A DNA stretch of 64,000 nucleotides from Streptomyces sp. NBC_00414 (GCF_036038375.1 NZ_CP107935.1:2542001-2606000); one strand, 5' to 3'. Counted from the stretch's first letter, positions 36,420 to 45,247 are shown. Numbers and translations are program-made. The notes: a model not told the origin generated them from the sequence alone.

Positions 36420-39269
36420 GTGCGCACGAAACCGCTCGGACACAGACGTGTCCGTCATCTGCTGACCGCCGTGGCCTGTGCCGTCGGCTGTCTGCTGCCC
36501 ATCTCCCCGGCCGCCGCGGACACCGCGGATCCGGGCGGCGGACCCAAGGCTGCCGCCGTCGAGTTCCAGCAGGTCACGCTCGCCAAGGGCGTGGCCGAGA
36601 CGGGCGAGCCGATGACCCTGGCGGTGCTGCCGGACCGCTCGGTCCTGCACACCTCCCGGGACGGCACGCTCCGGCTGACCAACGCCGCCGGGACCACCTC
36701 CGTCGCGGGCAAGCTGAACGTCTACAGCCATGACGAGGAGGGTCTGCAGGGCGTCGCCGTGGACCCCGGCTTCGCCTCCAACCGGCAGATCTTCCTGTAC
36801 TACGCGCCCCCGCTCAGCACGCCGGCCGGTGACGCCCCGGCCGACGGCACGACCGCCGACTTCACCCCCTTCGACGGGGTCAACCGGCTGTCCCGGTTCG
36901 TCCTGAAGACCGACGGCACCCTGGACCTCGCCAGCGAGAAGAAGATCCTCGACGTGCCGGCCTCCCGCGGTCTGTGCTGCCACGTCGGCGGCGACATCGA
37001 CTTCGACGCGGCCGGGAACCTGTACCTGTCCACCGGCGACGACACCAACCCGTTCGCCTCGGACAGCTACACCCCGATCGACGAGCGCGCCTCCCGCAAT
37101 CCCGCCTTCGACGCCCAGCGTTCCGCGGGCAACACCAACGACCTGCGCGGCAAGCTCCTGCGGATCAAGGTCAACGCGGACGGGTCGTACTCCATACCGA
37201 GCGGCAACCTCTTCCCCTCCGGGACCGCGAAGACCCGCCCCGAGATCTACGCGATGGGCTTCCGCAACCCCTTCCGGATGAGCGTCGACAAGGCCACCGG
37301 CATCGTCTACCTCGGTGACTACGGCCCCGACGCCGGCACCGCCAGCCCCACGCGCGGGCCCGGTGGACAGGTGGAGTTCAACCGGATCACCAAGGCCGGC
37401 AACTTCGGCTGGCCGTACTGCACCGGTAAGAACGACGCCTACATCGACTACAACTTCGCCACCGGCGCCTCCGGGTCCGCCTTCAACTGCTCGGCGCCCA
37501 CCAACAACTCGCCGAACAACACCGGCCTCACCGGCCTGCCGCCGGTCCAGCCCGCCTGGATCCCGTACGACGGCGCGTCCGTCCCGGAGTTCGGCAACGG
37601 CTCGGAGTCCCCGATGGGCGGCCCGGTCTACCGCTACGACGCCGCCTCCACCTCGGAGGTGAAGTTCCCGCAGGAGTACGACGGCGACTTCTTCGCCGGG
37701 GAGTTCGGCCGCCGCTGGATCAAGCGCGTCGAGGCCGGCACCGACGGCACGGTGCAGTCCATCAACTCCTTCCCCTGGACCGGTACCCAGGTGATGGACA
37801 TGGCCTTCGGCCCCGACGGCGCCCTGTACGTCCTCGACTACGGCACCGGCTACTTCAACGGCGACGCGAACTCCGCGCTGTACCGCATCGACCACGTCAC
37901 GGGCGGGCTCGCCCCGACCGCGCAGGCGAAGGCCGACGTCACCTCGGGCAAGGCGCCGCTGGCCGTCGCGTTCTCCTCGGCCGGCAGCACCGATCCGGAC
38001 GGCGACGCCCTCGGCTACTCCTGGAACTTCGGCGACGGCGGCACGTCCACCGCGGCCAACCCCTCGCACACCTACACGGCCAACGGCCAGTACACCGCCA
38101 CGCTGAAGGTGACGGACAGCACCGGCAAGTCCGCGACGGCCTCCGTGCAGGTCACGGTGGGGAACACCGCGCCCACGGTGAAGCTGGACCTGCCGCTGGA
38201 CGGCAGCATCCACGACTTCGGCGACGCCATCCCGTTCAAGGTGACGGTGACCGACCCCGAGGACGGCACGATCGACTGCTCGAAGGTGAAGGTCACCTTC
38301 ATCGTCGGACACGACAGCCACGGCCATCCGCAGACCTCGGCCACCGGGTGCACCGGCACGCTGCAGACCCTGGCGGACGGTGAGCACGATCCCAACGCCA
38401 ACATCTTCGGCGTGCTCGACGCCGAGTACACCGACAAGGGCGCCGGCGGCCAGCCCGCGCTGACCGCGCACGACCAGCACGTCGTCCAGCCCAGCCATCG
38501 GCAGGGCGAGCACTACGGCGACTCCGCAGGCGTCGACGTCATCTCCCACGGCCCCGCGCACGGCGGGAAGACCGTCGGCAACATCGAGAACGGCGACTGG
38601 ATCTCCTTCAGGCCGTACGCCCTAGGCAACGCGGCCCAGTTCACCGCACGGGTCTCCTCGGCGGGCGCGGGCGGCACCATCGAGGTCCGCGCCGGTTCCA
38701 CGACCGGCACCCTGCTCGGCACGGCGACCGTGCCGGTGACCGGCGGCTGGGAGACCTTCCAGGACGTGACGGCCGCCCTGAGCAACCGGCCGACCGGCTC
38801 CACCTCCCTCTACCTCGTCTTCAAGGGCGGCAGCGGCGCGCTCTTCGACCTGGACGAGTTCTCCTTCACCACCTCCGGCGGCGCCGGCCGCACGGGTGAG
38901 GTGAAGGGCGTCAACGGCAAGTGCCTGGACATCGACAACGCCCAGACCACCGACGGCACCAAGGTGCAGATCTGGACCTGCAACGGATCCGCCGCCCAGA
39001 AGTGGACCGTCGGAGGTGACGGCACGCTGAAGGCACTGGGCAAGTGCCTGGACATCTCCGGCGGAGCGACCGCCGACGGTACGAAGGTCCAGCTGTGGAC
39101 CTGCAACGGCTCGGGCGCCCAGACCTGGGCCGCCCAGACCGACGGCACCGTCCGCAACCCGCAGTCCGGCAAATGCCTCGACGCGTCCGGCGGCACCTGG
39201 AACGACGGAACCGCCGTCCATCTGTGGACCTGCCACACCCAAGCCAACCAGAAATGGACCCTGCCGTAG
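36420..39269 (+). CDS. Secreted PQQ-type sugar dehydrogenase with PKD, CBM6 and CBM13 domains
   Basis: A 949-residue exported protein from a GTG start. After the signal (about residue 35) a glucose/sorbosone dehydrogenase six-bladed propeller spans about 50-490 (EEGLQGVAVDPGF, RGLCCHVGGDIDFDAAGNLY, YAMGFRNPFRMSVD, GNFGWPYCTG). Then follow a PKD domain (about 497-580; YSWNFGDGGTSTA), a less clear domain to about 680, a CBM6 jelly roll (about 685-820) and a ricin-type CBM13 (about 823-949) with QxW repeats. The propeller would oxidise an aldose or oligosaccharide using PQQ, anchored to polysaccharide. The ThuA-DUF1080 gene follows after 17 bases, so they form one operon. Confidence 0.9.
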   Translation: MRTKPLGHRRVRHLLTAVACAVGCLLPISPAAADTADPGGGPKAAAVEFQQVTLAKGVAETGEPMTLAVLPDRSVLHTSRDGTLRLTNAAGTTSVAGKLNVYSHDEEGLQGVAVDPGFASNRQIFLYYAPPLSTPAGDAPADGTTADFTPFDGVNRLSRFVLKTDGTLDLASEKKILDVPASRGLCCHVGGDIDFDAAGNLYLSTGDDTNPFASDSYTPIDERASRNPAFDAQRSAGNTNDLRGKLLRIKVNADGSYSIPSGNLFPSGTAKTRPEIYAMGFRNPFRMSVDKATGIVYLGDYGPDAGTASPTRGPGGQVEFNRITKAGNFGWPYCTGKNDAYIDYNFATGASGSAFNCSAPTNNSPNNTGLTGLPPVQPAWIPYDGASVPEFGNGSESPMGGPVYRYDAASTSEVKFPQEYDGDFFAGEFGRRWIKRVEAGTDGTVQSINSFPWTGTQVMDMAFGPDGALYVLDYGTGYFNGDANSALYRIDHVTGGLAPTAQAKADVTSGKAPLAVAFSSAGSTDPDGDALGYSWNFGDGGTSTAANPSHTYTANGQYTATLKVTDSTGKSATASVQVTVGNTAPTVKLDLPLDGSIHDFGDAIPFKVTVTDPEDGTIDCSKVKVTFIVGHDSHGHPQTSATGCTGTLQTLADGEHDPNANIFGVLDAEYTDKGAGGQPALTAHDQHVVQPSHRQGEHYGDSAGVDVISHGPAHGGKTVGNIENGDWISFRPYALGNAAQFTARVSSAGAGGTIEVRAGSTTGTLLGTATVPVTGGWETFQDVTAALSNRPTGSTSLYLVFKGGSGALFDLDEFSFTTSGGAGRTGEVKGVNGKCLDIDNAQTTDGTKVQIWTCNGSAAQKWTVGGDGTLKALGKCLDISGGATADGTKVQLWTCNGSGAQTWAAQTDGTVRNPQSGKCLDASGGTWNDGTAVHLWTCHTQANQKWTLP
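38889..39266 (+). repeat. CBM13 module, copy 1 of a near-identical pair
   Basis: DNA coding for the CBM13 domain of the sugar dehydrogenase closely matches, third codon positions included, the module at about 40684-41053 in the next gene. The pair differs at a modest number of positions and looks like a recent duplication or gene conversion. Confidence 0.8.
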
Positions 39270-39286
39270 GAGGGAGGAGACCGACC

Positions 39287-41056
39287 ATGCGTACTTACCT
39301 GAAAGCGGCCCTCGGCCTGTTCGTGGGCGCCACGCTCTGTCTGACCCCGCAGGCCACGGCACTGCCCGACGCCGTGGGCCGGTCCGTCACCGGATCGGCG
39401 ACCGCTGAGGCACGGCCGCTCGCGGCGGCCGACCCGGCGTACAAGATCCTCGTCTTCTCCAAGACTGCGGGCTTCCGCCACGACTCGATCGACGAGGGCA
39501 TCGCGGCCCTGCGCGGCCTCGGCGGCGCGAACAACTTCACCGTGGACGCGACCGAGGACGCGGGGACCTTCACGACCGGCAACCTCGCCCAGTACAAGAG
39601 CGTCGTCTTCCTGTCGACGACGGGCGACGTGCTGAACGCCGCCCAGCAGACGGCCTTCGAGAGTTACGTCCAGGGCGGCGGCGGTTACGTCGGGATCCAC
39701 GCCGCCGCCGACACCGAGTACGACTGGCCCTTCTACGAGGGTCTGGCCGGCGCGCTCTTCCACTCGCATCCGGCGATCCAGTCCGCCACGGTCAAGGTGG
39801 AGGACCGGGCGCACGACGCCACCGCCCATCTGGGCAGCACCTGGCAGCGCACCGACGAGTGGTACAACTACCGCACCAATCCCCGTACCACCGCCCATGT
39901 CCTGGCCTCGCTCGACGAGTCCAGCTACTCGGGCGGGAACATGTCCGGGGACCATCCGATCGCCTGGTGCAAGGACTACCAGGGCGGCCGGTCCTTCTAC
40001 ACGGGCGGCGGGCACACCGCCGAGTCGTACGACGATCCCGCTTTCCGGCGCCACCTCCTCGGCGGCATCCGCTGGGCCTCCGGGATGACGGACGCCGACT
40101 GCCGCCCGGAGACCGGCTACACCTCGCTGTTAAACGGCTCTTCCACCACCGGCTGGAAGCAGGCGGGACCGGGGCAGTTCAGCCTCGCGGACGGCACGCT
40201 CACCTCCGTGGGCGGGATGGGGCTGTTCTGGTACAACGCCCAGGAGTTCACCGGTGACTACTCCCTGAAGCTCGACTGGCGGATGGCCGGGGACGACAAC
40301 TCCGGGATCTTCATCGGCTTCCCGGCCTCCGACGACCCGTGGTCCGCGGTGAACAACGGTTACGAGATCCAGATCGACGCCACCGACACCGTCGACCGCA
40401 CCACGGGCTCCGTCTACGGCTTCAAGTCCGCCGACGTCGCCGCACGGGACGCGGCGCTGAACCCACCGGGTGAGTGGAACACCTACGAACTCCGGGTCAC
40501 CGGCGAGCGGTTGGAGATCTTCCTCAACGGCCGCAAGATCAACGACTTCACCAACACCGACCCCGTACGGAGCCTGCGGCAGGGGCACATCGGCCTCCAG
40601 AACCACGGTGACGGCGACGACGTGTCCTTCCGCAACATCCGCGTCAAGCGCGCGGGCGGCCAGGATCCCGGGCCTCGCTCGGGTGAGGTGAAGGGCGTCA
40701 ACGGCAAGTGCCTGGACATCGACAACGCCCAGACCGCCGACGGCACCAAGGTCCAGATCTGGACCTGCAACAGCTCCGCCGCCCAGAAGTGGACGCTCCC
40801 GGGTGACGGCACGCTGAGGGCGCTGGGCAAGTGCCTGGACGTGAGCGGCGGAGGCAACGCCGACGGTACGAAGATCCAGCTGTGGACGTGCAACGGTTCC
40901 GGCGCCCAGGCCTGGACGCCCCAGACCGACGGCACGGTACGCAACCCGCAGTCCGGCAAATGCATGGACGCCTCGGGCGGTACCTGGAACGACGGAACCG
41001 CCGTCCATCTGTGGACCTGCCACACCAACGCCAACCAGAAATGGACCCTGCCCTGA
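39287..41056 (+). CDS. Secreted ThuA-DUF1080-CBM13 protein with in-frame TTA codon
   Basis: A 589-residue exported protein with a signal peptide near residues 1-26. Domains in order are: ThuA (about 50-267: ILVFSKTAGFRHDSIDEGIA, IHAAADTEYDWPFYEGLAGA, GDHPIAWCKDYQGGRSFYTG); DUF1080 3-keto-disaccharide hydrolase (about 275-460: GWKQAGPGQF, NSGIFIGFPAS, GYEIQIDATD); and CBM13 (about 466-589). A TTA leucine codon lies at residue 282 (40130-40132), so it should need bldA tRNA. With the PQQ dehydrogenase upstream it may process oxidised (keto) sugars after polysaccharide binding. GGAGGGAGGA precedes the ATG. Confidence 0.9.
   Translation: MRTYLKAALGLFVGATLCLTPQATALPDAVGRSVTGSATAEARPLAAADPAYKILVFSKTAGFRHDSIDEGIAALRGLGGANNFTVDATEDAGTFTTGNLAQYKSVVFLSTTGDVLNAAQQTAFESYVQGGGGYVGIHAAADTEYDWPFYEGLAGALFHSHPAIQSATVKVEDRAHDATAHLGSTWQRTDEWYNYRTNPRTTAHVLASLDESSYSGGNMSGDHPIAWCKDYQGGRSFYTGGGHTAESYDDPAFRRHLLGGIRWASGMTDADCRPETGYTSLLNGSSTTGWKQAGPGQFSLADGTLTSVGGMGLFWYNAQEFTGDYSLKLDWRMAGDDNSGIFIGFPASDDPWSAVNNGYEIQIDATDTVDRTTGSVYGFKSADVAARDAALNPPGEWNTYELRVTGERLEIFLNGRKINDFTNTDPVRSLRQGHIGLQNHGDGDDVSFRNIRVKRAGGQDPGPRSGEVKGVNGKCLDIDNAQTADGTKVQIWTCNSSAAQKWTLPGDGTLRALGKCLDVSGGGNADGTKIQLWTCNGSGAQAWTPQTDGTVRNPQSGKCMDASGGTWNDGTAVHLWTCHTNANQKWTLP
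40684..41053 (+). repeat. CBM13 module, copy 2 of a near-identical pair
   Basis: Second CBM13 copy, at the 3' end of the ThuA-DUF1080 gene. It shares the same order of QxW repeats (GTKIQLWTCNGSGAQAW, GTAVHLWTCHTNANQKW) and very similar DNA to copy 1. Confidence 0.8.
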
Positions 41057-41086
41057 CCTACCCTGACCGGTCCTGGCAGGTCTGAA

Positions 41087-41126
41087 GTCTTCGCCCCGCT
41101 CACACAGCAGTGAGCGGGGCGAAGAC
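41087..41126. terminator. Perfect 16-base-arm hairpin terminator after the ThuA operon
   Basis: GTCTTCGCCCCGCTCA (41087-41102) pairs exactly with TGAGCGGGGCGAAGAC (41111-41126) across 8 bases. It starts 31 bases after the ThuA stop and faces the convergent XRE gene. Confidence 0.9.
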
Positions 41127-41192
41127 GCGTCAGTGCGGTGGAGGCGCACGAACGGCGGCGAAGGGCGCCGATGAAACGGGAGGCCGCTGGAG

Positions 41193-41459
41193 CTAGGAGG
41201 CCGCGCTCAGGGCGGGATCGGTGCGCCAGACGCTGGCGAGTTCGGGCAGGGGTACGCCGAGTACCTCGCTGAGCCGGACGATGGTGCCGAACGCGGGCGT
41301 CGGCATGCGGCCGGTCTCGATCTTGCGGAGGGTCTCCGGCGAGATCTCCGCCGCCGAGGCCACTTCGACGGGACTGCGGCCGGCCCGGGCGGTGCGCAAC
41401 GCTGCCCCGAGACGTCGGCCCGCCTCGATCTGTTCGGGGGCGAGCGGATGGCGGACCAT
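41193..41459 (-). CDS. Small XRE-family DNA-binding protein
   Basis: An 88-residue protein with a complete helix-turn-helix of the XRE/Cro type: EAGRRLGAALRTARAGRSPV, VASAAEISPETLRKIETGR and a Pro-rich loop. It begins VRHPLAPEQIE. The likely start is the ATG at 41459; there is no strong ribosome site, so the message may be leaderless. It is divergent from a methionine aminopeptidase gene, with GGTATAAATATACC between them as a possible operator. The regulator may control the peptidase, a pairing I infer from position. Confidence 0.88.
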   Translation of the reverse strand: MVRHPLAPEQIEAGRRLGAALRTARAGRSPVEVASAAEISPETLRKIETGRMPTPAFGTIVRLSEVLGVPLPELASVWRTDPALSAAS

Positions 41460-41509
41460 CCCCACATGCTAGGTGCGCAGGTGTCCGGCGGGCAACCACC
41501 CCACCCTCT

Positions 41510-41523
41510 GGTATAAATATACC
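41510..41523. promoter_or_regulatory. Palindromic promoter element between XRE and methionine aminopeptidase
   Basis: GGTATAAATATACC is an inverted repeat of GGTATA/TATACC with AA in the middle. It contains a TATAAAT-like -10 and lies 31 bases before the aminopeptidase GTG, and 51 bases from the XRE start. It could be operator and promoter for both genes. Confidence 0.6.
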
Positions 41524-41553
41524 GGTCGGCCGCCCTGGGAATCGAGGAACGCA

Positions 41554-42330
41554 GTGATCGAGCACAAATCTCCCGCAGACATCGAGCGTATGCACGTCAC
41601 CGGACAGTTCCTCGGTCAGGTGCTGGCCGAGCTGGCCGACCTCGCGGCAGTGGGGGTCAACCTGCTGGACCTGGAGAAGCAGGCCCGCCGCCGGATCAAG
41701 GAGCGCGGCGCGGAGTCCTGCTACTGGGACTACGAGCCCTCCTTCGGCAAGGGCCCGTTCCGCAACGTGGTCTGCCTCTCGGTCAACGACGCCGTGCTGC
41801 ACGGCCTGCCGCACAGCTACAAGCTGCGCGACGGGGACCTGCTGACCATGGACATGGCGGTGATGATCGACGGCTGGGCCGCCGACTCCGCCCTCTCCGT
41901 CGTGGTCGGCACACCGGCCGCGGAGGACCTGCGGCTGATCGAGGCGACCGAGGTCGCCCTGGAAGCCGCCATCGAGGTCGCCCTGCCGGGCAACAGGCTC
42001 GGGGACATCTCGGCGGCCATCGGCGGGGTCGCGGCCGACTACGGCTACCCGGTCAACCTGGAGTTCGGCGGTCACGGCATCGGCCGCACGATGCACGAGG
42101 AGCTGCACATCCCCAACGACGGCCGCCCCGGCCGCGGCTGGAAGCTGCGTCCCGGTCTGACGATCGCGATCGAGCCCTGGTTCGCCGCCGGCACCGACAA
42201 GATCGTCTACGACCCGGACGGCTGGACGATCCGCTCGGCCGACGGCTCGCGCACCGCCCATTCCGAGCACACCGTCGCCATCACCGAGGACGGGCCGCTC
42301 GTGCTCACCCGCCGCCCGCGGCGCGGCTGA
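41554..42330 (+). CDS. map: Methionine aminopeptidase type I
   Basis: A 258-residue metal aminopeptidase that removes N-terminal Met. The metal ligands are all present: Asp pair in DMAVMIDGWAADSALSV, His in EFGGHGIGRTMHEE, Glu in AIEPWF and Glu in AHSEHTVAI; HGLPHS gives the substrate His. GAGGAAC lies just before the GTG start. Streptomycetes often have several such genes; this may be the accessory copy because it is paired with its own XRE regulator rather than with ribosomal genes. Its 3' end overlaps the convergent carboxylesterase by 26 bases. Confidence 0.94.
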   Translation: MIEHKSPADIERMHVTGQFLGQVLAELADLAAVGVNLLDLEKQARRRIKERGAESCYWDYEPSFGKGPFRNVVCLSVNDAVLHGLPHSYKLRDGDLLTMDMAVMIDGWAADSALSVVVGTPAAEDLRLIEATEVALEAAIEVALPGNRLGDISAAIGGVAADYGYPVNLEFGGHGIGRTMHEELHIPNDGRPGRGWKLRPGLTIAIEPWFAAGTDKIVYDPDGWTIRSADGSRTAHSEHTVAITEDGPLVLTRRPRRG

Positions 42331-43864
42331 GGAAGTTTTTCCGGGAGACGGCCCTCGTCCCCGCACCCGGTTTCGCCGACACCGGCCTCCCCTCGGTCCG
42401 GGCGGGAGCCGACTCGGCCTCCCACAGGCCCAGTTCCCGGTCCCGAAGACCCCGCACGACCTCGGGACCACCGGCCCCGAAGACCCGTACCGGATGTGTG
42501 TCGTCCCAGGCGGGCCAGCCCGGATCACCCGTGGCGGCGAACCGCACCCACGCCGAGTGCATCTCGTCGGCGAGGGGCCGCGGCGCCCCGGGCCCCGCGA
42601 GCTTCGCCGCCTCCGGCGCCTCGGTCGTGTCGAAGACGAAGCCCAGCTCCAGGGCGTGGCAGGCCCCGAGGCCGGGAACGTTCGACGGCCAGGCGAACTC
42701 GTAGACGTACGAGCGCGCCCGGTGGGCGTCCGCGAGCCGGCGCAGCGGCACCCGGAGCAGGAAGTCGGTGACCAGCTGCCCGACCAGGTCGGCGGTGCTC
42801 GCCCCGGGACGCGCCAGGCGGTAGCCGCGCGGCACCTCCGGGCCGCAGCGGCAGCGGGCCCTCGCCGCGGCCAGGGCGACCGGGCCGAGCCGGTCGACGC
42901 GTTCGAGGAGGCCGGTCGGCGCGAGCCACAGCCGGTACTCCTCACTGGTCCAGCCCAGCAGCAGCTCCACGTCCTGGGCCACGCCGCCCCCGGTCAGCGC
43001 CTCCATCGGATCACGCGGCACCAGATCGCCGTCGACGACGATGCCGAAGGCGGGCCCGCCGACGACCGGGCTCGACCTGCGGCCGGCCTCCGTCTGCGCC
43101 TCGATCAGGTCGCCCCGGTCGACGGCGGCGAACGCCCGGGCCGTCGCCGGGACCTTCAACCGGGCGGCCATCCGCCGCACCACGCGCCGCACCTTGTCCC
43201 GGTCCGTCACCTCGGGCGGGCCGCTCTGCAGCGCCGCCCGCCGGAACAGCCCCTCGGCACGCGGGCTCGCCAGCAGCGCCCCGATACTGATGGCCCCGGC
43301 CGACTCGCCGAAGACGGTCACCCGGTCCGGGTCACCGCCGAACTCCGCGATCGAGTCCCGCACCCACTCCAGCGCGGCGAGCTGGTCGCGCAGGCCCGGG
43401 TTGGCGGGGGCGTCCGGGAAGAGGCCGAACCCCTCCACTCCCAGGCGGTAGTTGAAGGACACGAACACCACACCGTCACGGGCGAAGGCCCGGCCGTCGT
43501 ACACCGGGATCGCGGACGAGCCCCGGGTCAGCGCGCCTCCGTGGATCCACACCATGACCGGGAGACGGGCGCCCGGACCCGGTTCCGGCGTCCACACGTT
43601 CAGGTTCAGGCAGTCGTCGCCCGGCACGACCGGGTCGGAGAGCAGCTTCGCGAAGGGCTCCGAGTACGGCGGCTTGGGCGGCGTCGGGCCGAACGCGCCC
43701 GCGTCGCGCACCCCGGCCCAGGGCTCGGGCGGGACGGGCGGCCGGAAGCGGTGGGGGCCGAAGGGCGGGGCCGCGTACGGGATGCCCCGGAAGACGGCGA
43801 GACCGTTCTCGTGACGGCCCCGCACCGCACCGTACGGGGTGTCCACCACCGGATCCTCGGCCAT
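42305..43864 (-). CDS. Carboxylesterase/lipase family protein (type B)
   Basis: A 519-residue type-B carboxylesterase (para-nitrobenzyl esterase-like). Catalytic Ser lies in TVFGESAGAISIGALL; other conserved parts are the N-terminal VFRGIPYAAPPFG, the oxyanion hole VMVWIHGGALTRGS and SEDCLNLNVW-like GDDCLNLNVWTPEPG. The catalytic Glu/His parts follow (HALELGFVFD and the later His). No signal peptide. It hydrolyses short- to medium-chain esters. Its upstream flank (43865 on) is a repetitive CA/CG-rich stretch. Confidence 0.95.
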   Translation of the reverse strand: MAEDPVVDTPYGAVRGRHENGLAVFRGIPYAAPPFGPHRFRPPVPPEPWAGVRDAGAFGPTPPKPPYSEPFAKLLSDPVVPGDDCLNLNVWTPEPGPGARLPVMVWIHGGALTRGSSAIPVYDGRAFARDGVVFVSFNYRLGVEGFGLFPDAPANPGLRDQLAALEWVRDSIAEFGGDPDRVTVFGESAGAISIGALLASPRAEGLFRRAALQSGPPEVTDRDKVRRVVRRMAARLKVPATARAFAAVDRGDLIEAQTEAGRRSSPVVGGPAFGIVVDGDLVPRDPMEALTGGGVAQDVELLLGWTSEEYRLWLAPTGLLERVDRLGPVALAAARARCRCGPEVPRGYRLARPGASTADLVGQLVTDFLLRVPLRRLADAHRARSYVYEFAWPSNVPGLGACHALELGFVFDTTEAPEAAKLAGPGAPRPLADEMHSAWVRFAATGDPGWPAWDDTHPVRVFGAGGPEVVRGLRDRELGLWEAESAPARTEGRPVSAKPGAGTRAVSRKNFLSRAAGGG

Positions 43865-44154
43865 CGCCTGTCCCCCTCCTCGTCGCCACCCTCGTCGCCG
43901 CCTTCACGGCAACCCTCACCGCCATCTTCACCGTCACCGTCATCACGGCCGTCACCGCGGCCCTCGGTGTCACGGGAACCGCACCTCCAGCGCATCACGG
44001 AACCCTCCGTTCCGCAGCCTCCGGGGGCCGGAGAACCGCGTGTCGCCCGCCCTGAACCGCTCACGACCAGCGCGTTCGGCATTTCGAGAGTTTCGGCTTT
44101 GTGGAATTCCACTGAATACCCGCTCTTCCACGGCGAGTTGAGGCGGCCTTACTG
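43865..44154. other. Intergenic region upstream of carboxylesterase and LacI gene
   Basis: No gene that I can support. Bases 43870-43975 are a low-complexity run of TCACCG/TCGCC-type triplets. The rest is ordinary, lower-GC near 44090-44125, where promoters are likely. Confidence 0.5.
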
Positions 44155-44170
44155 TAGGAAGCGCTTTCTA
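44155..44170. promoter_or_regulatory. LacI-type operator at the LacI gene
   Basis: TAGGAAGCGCTTTCTA is a near-perfect 16-base palindrome (one mismatched pair). It lies 48 bases before the LacI ATG and matches the site upstream of the acetylesterase gene, so it is the probable autoregulatory site. Confidence 0.85.
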
Positions 44171-44218
44171 CCCGAAACTTTCGCGGGCCCTCGGGACGGG
44201 GCCGGAGAGGTGGGCTCC

Positions 44219-45247
44219 ATGGTGCGTACCGGGAGCGTGGCGGGGCCGACCCTCGCGGTCGTCGCCCGCGAGGCAGGGGTGTCCGTACCCACGGCCTCGA
44301 AGGTGGTCAACGGCCGCGAGGACGTGGCACCGGAGACCCGCCGCCGGGTCACGGAGGCACTCGACCGGCTGGGCTACGTGCGCAGACCCCGGTTCGACGC
44401 GGCGAAGTCGCCGGGGCTGGTCGATCTCGTCGTGCACTCGCTGGACAGCTCCTGGTCGGGCGCGATCCTGCACGGGGTGGAGGAGGCCGCGCACGACGCG
44501 GGTCTCGAGGTGGTGGTCTCGGCGGGGCTGACCCGCACCCGGGGCGGCCGTCCGGAGCGGGGGTGGCTGGACAAGCTGTCCATTCGGGGTTCCTCCGGGG
44601 TGCTGTTCAACCTCGCCGAGCTGACCGCGTCCCAGTACGCCTGGCTGGAGCAGCACCGCATCCCGTTCGTGCTGATCGATCCGGTGCTCGAACCGCCCCC
44701 GGGCGTCGTCTCGGTCGGTGCGGCCAACTGGCACGGCGGGGTGATCGCCACCGAGCATCTGCTCTCGCTCGGGCACGAACGCGTCGCCGTCATCGCGGGA
44801 TACCGCCGCAAGATGTGCAGCGGGGCGCGCGTGGCGGGGTACCGGTCGGCGCTCGCGGCGGCCGGGGTGCGGCATCGGCCCGAGTACCTGCGGTACGGCA
44901 GCTTCGACGAGGTCTGCGCGCATCGCAGGATGCTGGAGCTGCTCGATCTGCCGGAGCCGCCCACGGCCGTCTTCGTCTGCTCGGACCGGATGGCTCTCGG
45001 GGCGTATCGGGCGCTCGCGGAGCGGGGGCTGTCCGTGCCGGGCGATGTGAGTGTGGTGGGGTTCGACGATCTGCCCGAGGCGCGGTGGGCTTCGCCTGCC
45101 TTGACGACTGTCCGGCAGCCGTTGTCCGAGATGTCTGCGGTTGCGCTGCGCTTGCTTGTGCGGATGATGGCCGGGGAGCGGCCCGAAGGTACTCGGACCG
45201 AGTTGTCCACGCGGTTGGTCGTGCGGGCCAGTACGGCGGGGTGTTGA
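44219..45247 (+). CDS. LacI-family transcriptional regulator
   Basis: A 342-residue regulator. The helix-turn-helix and hinge are typical: TLAVVAREAGVSVPTASKVV, NGREDVAPETRRRVTEALDR, LGYVRR. The rest is the periplasmic-binding-like sugar domain (FVLIDPV, HERVAVIAGYRRKMCSG, PTAVFVCSDRMALGAYRAL, VSVVGFDDLPEARWASPALT). GGAGAGG precedes the ATG. An operator (44155-44170) just upstream indicates autoregulation, and the second site at 30176 suggests control of the pectin/galactan enzymes. The sugar effector is unknown. Confidence 0.96.
   Translation: MVRTGSVAGPTLAVVAREAGVSVPTASKVVNGREDVAPETRRRVTEALDRLGYVRRPRFDAAKSPGLVDLVVHSLDSSWSGAILHGVEEAAHDAGLEVVVSAGLTRTRGGRPERGWLDKLSIRGSSGVLFNLAELTASQYAWLEQHRIPFVLIDPVLEPPPGVVSVGAANWHGGVIATEHLLSLGHERVAVIAGYRRKMCSGARVAGYRSALAAAGVRHRPEYLRYGSFDEVCAHRRMLELLDLPEPPTAVFVCSDRMALGAYRALAERGLSVPGDVSVVGFDDLPEARWASPALTTVRQPLSEMSAVALRLLVRMMAGERPEGTRTELSTRLVVRASTAGC

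Noticed and set aside
43870..43975. Low-complexity run as a coding repeat of a secreted protein
   Set aside because: It lies upstream of the carboxylesterase ATG, has no ribosome site in a frame of its own, and its reading is composition-driven.
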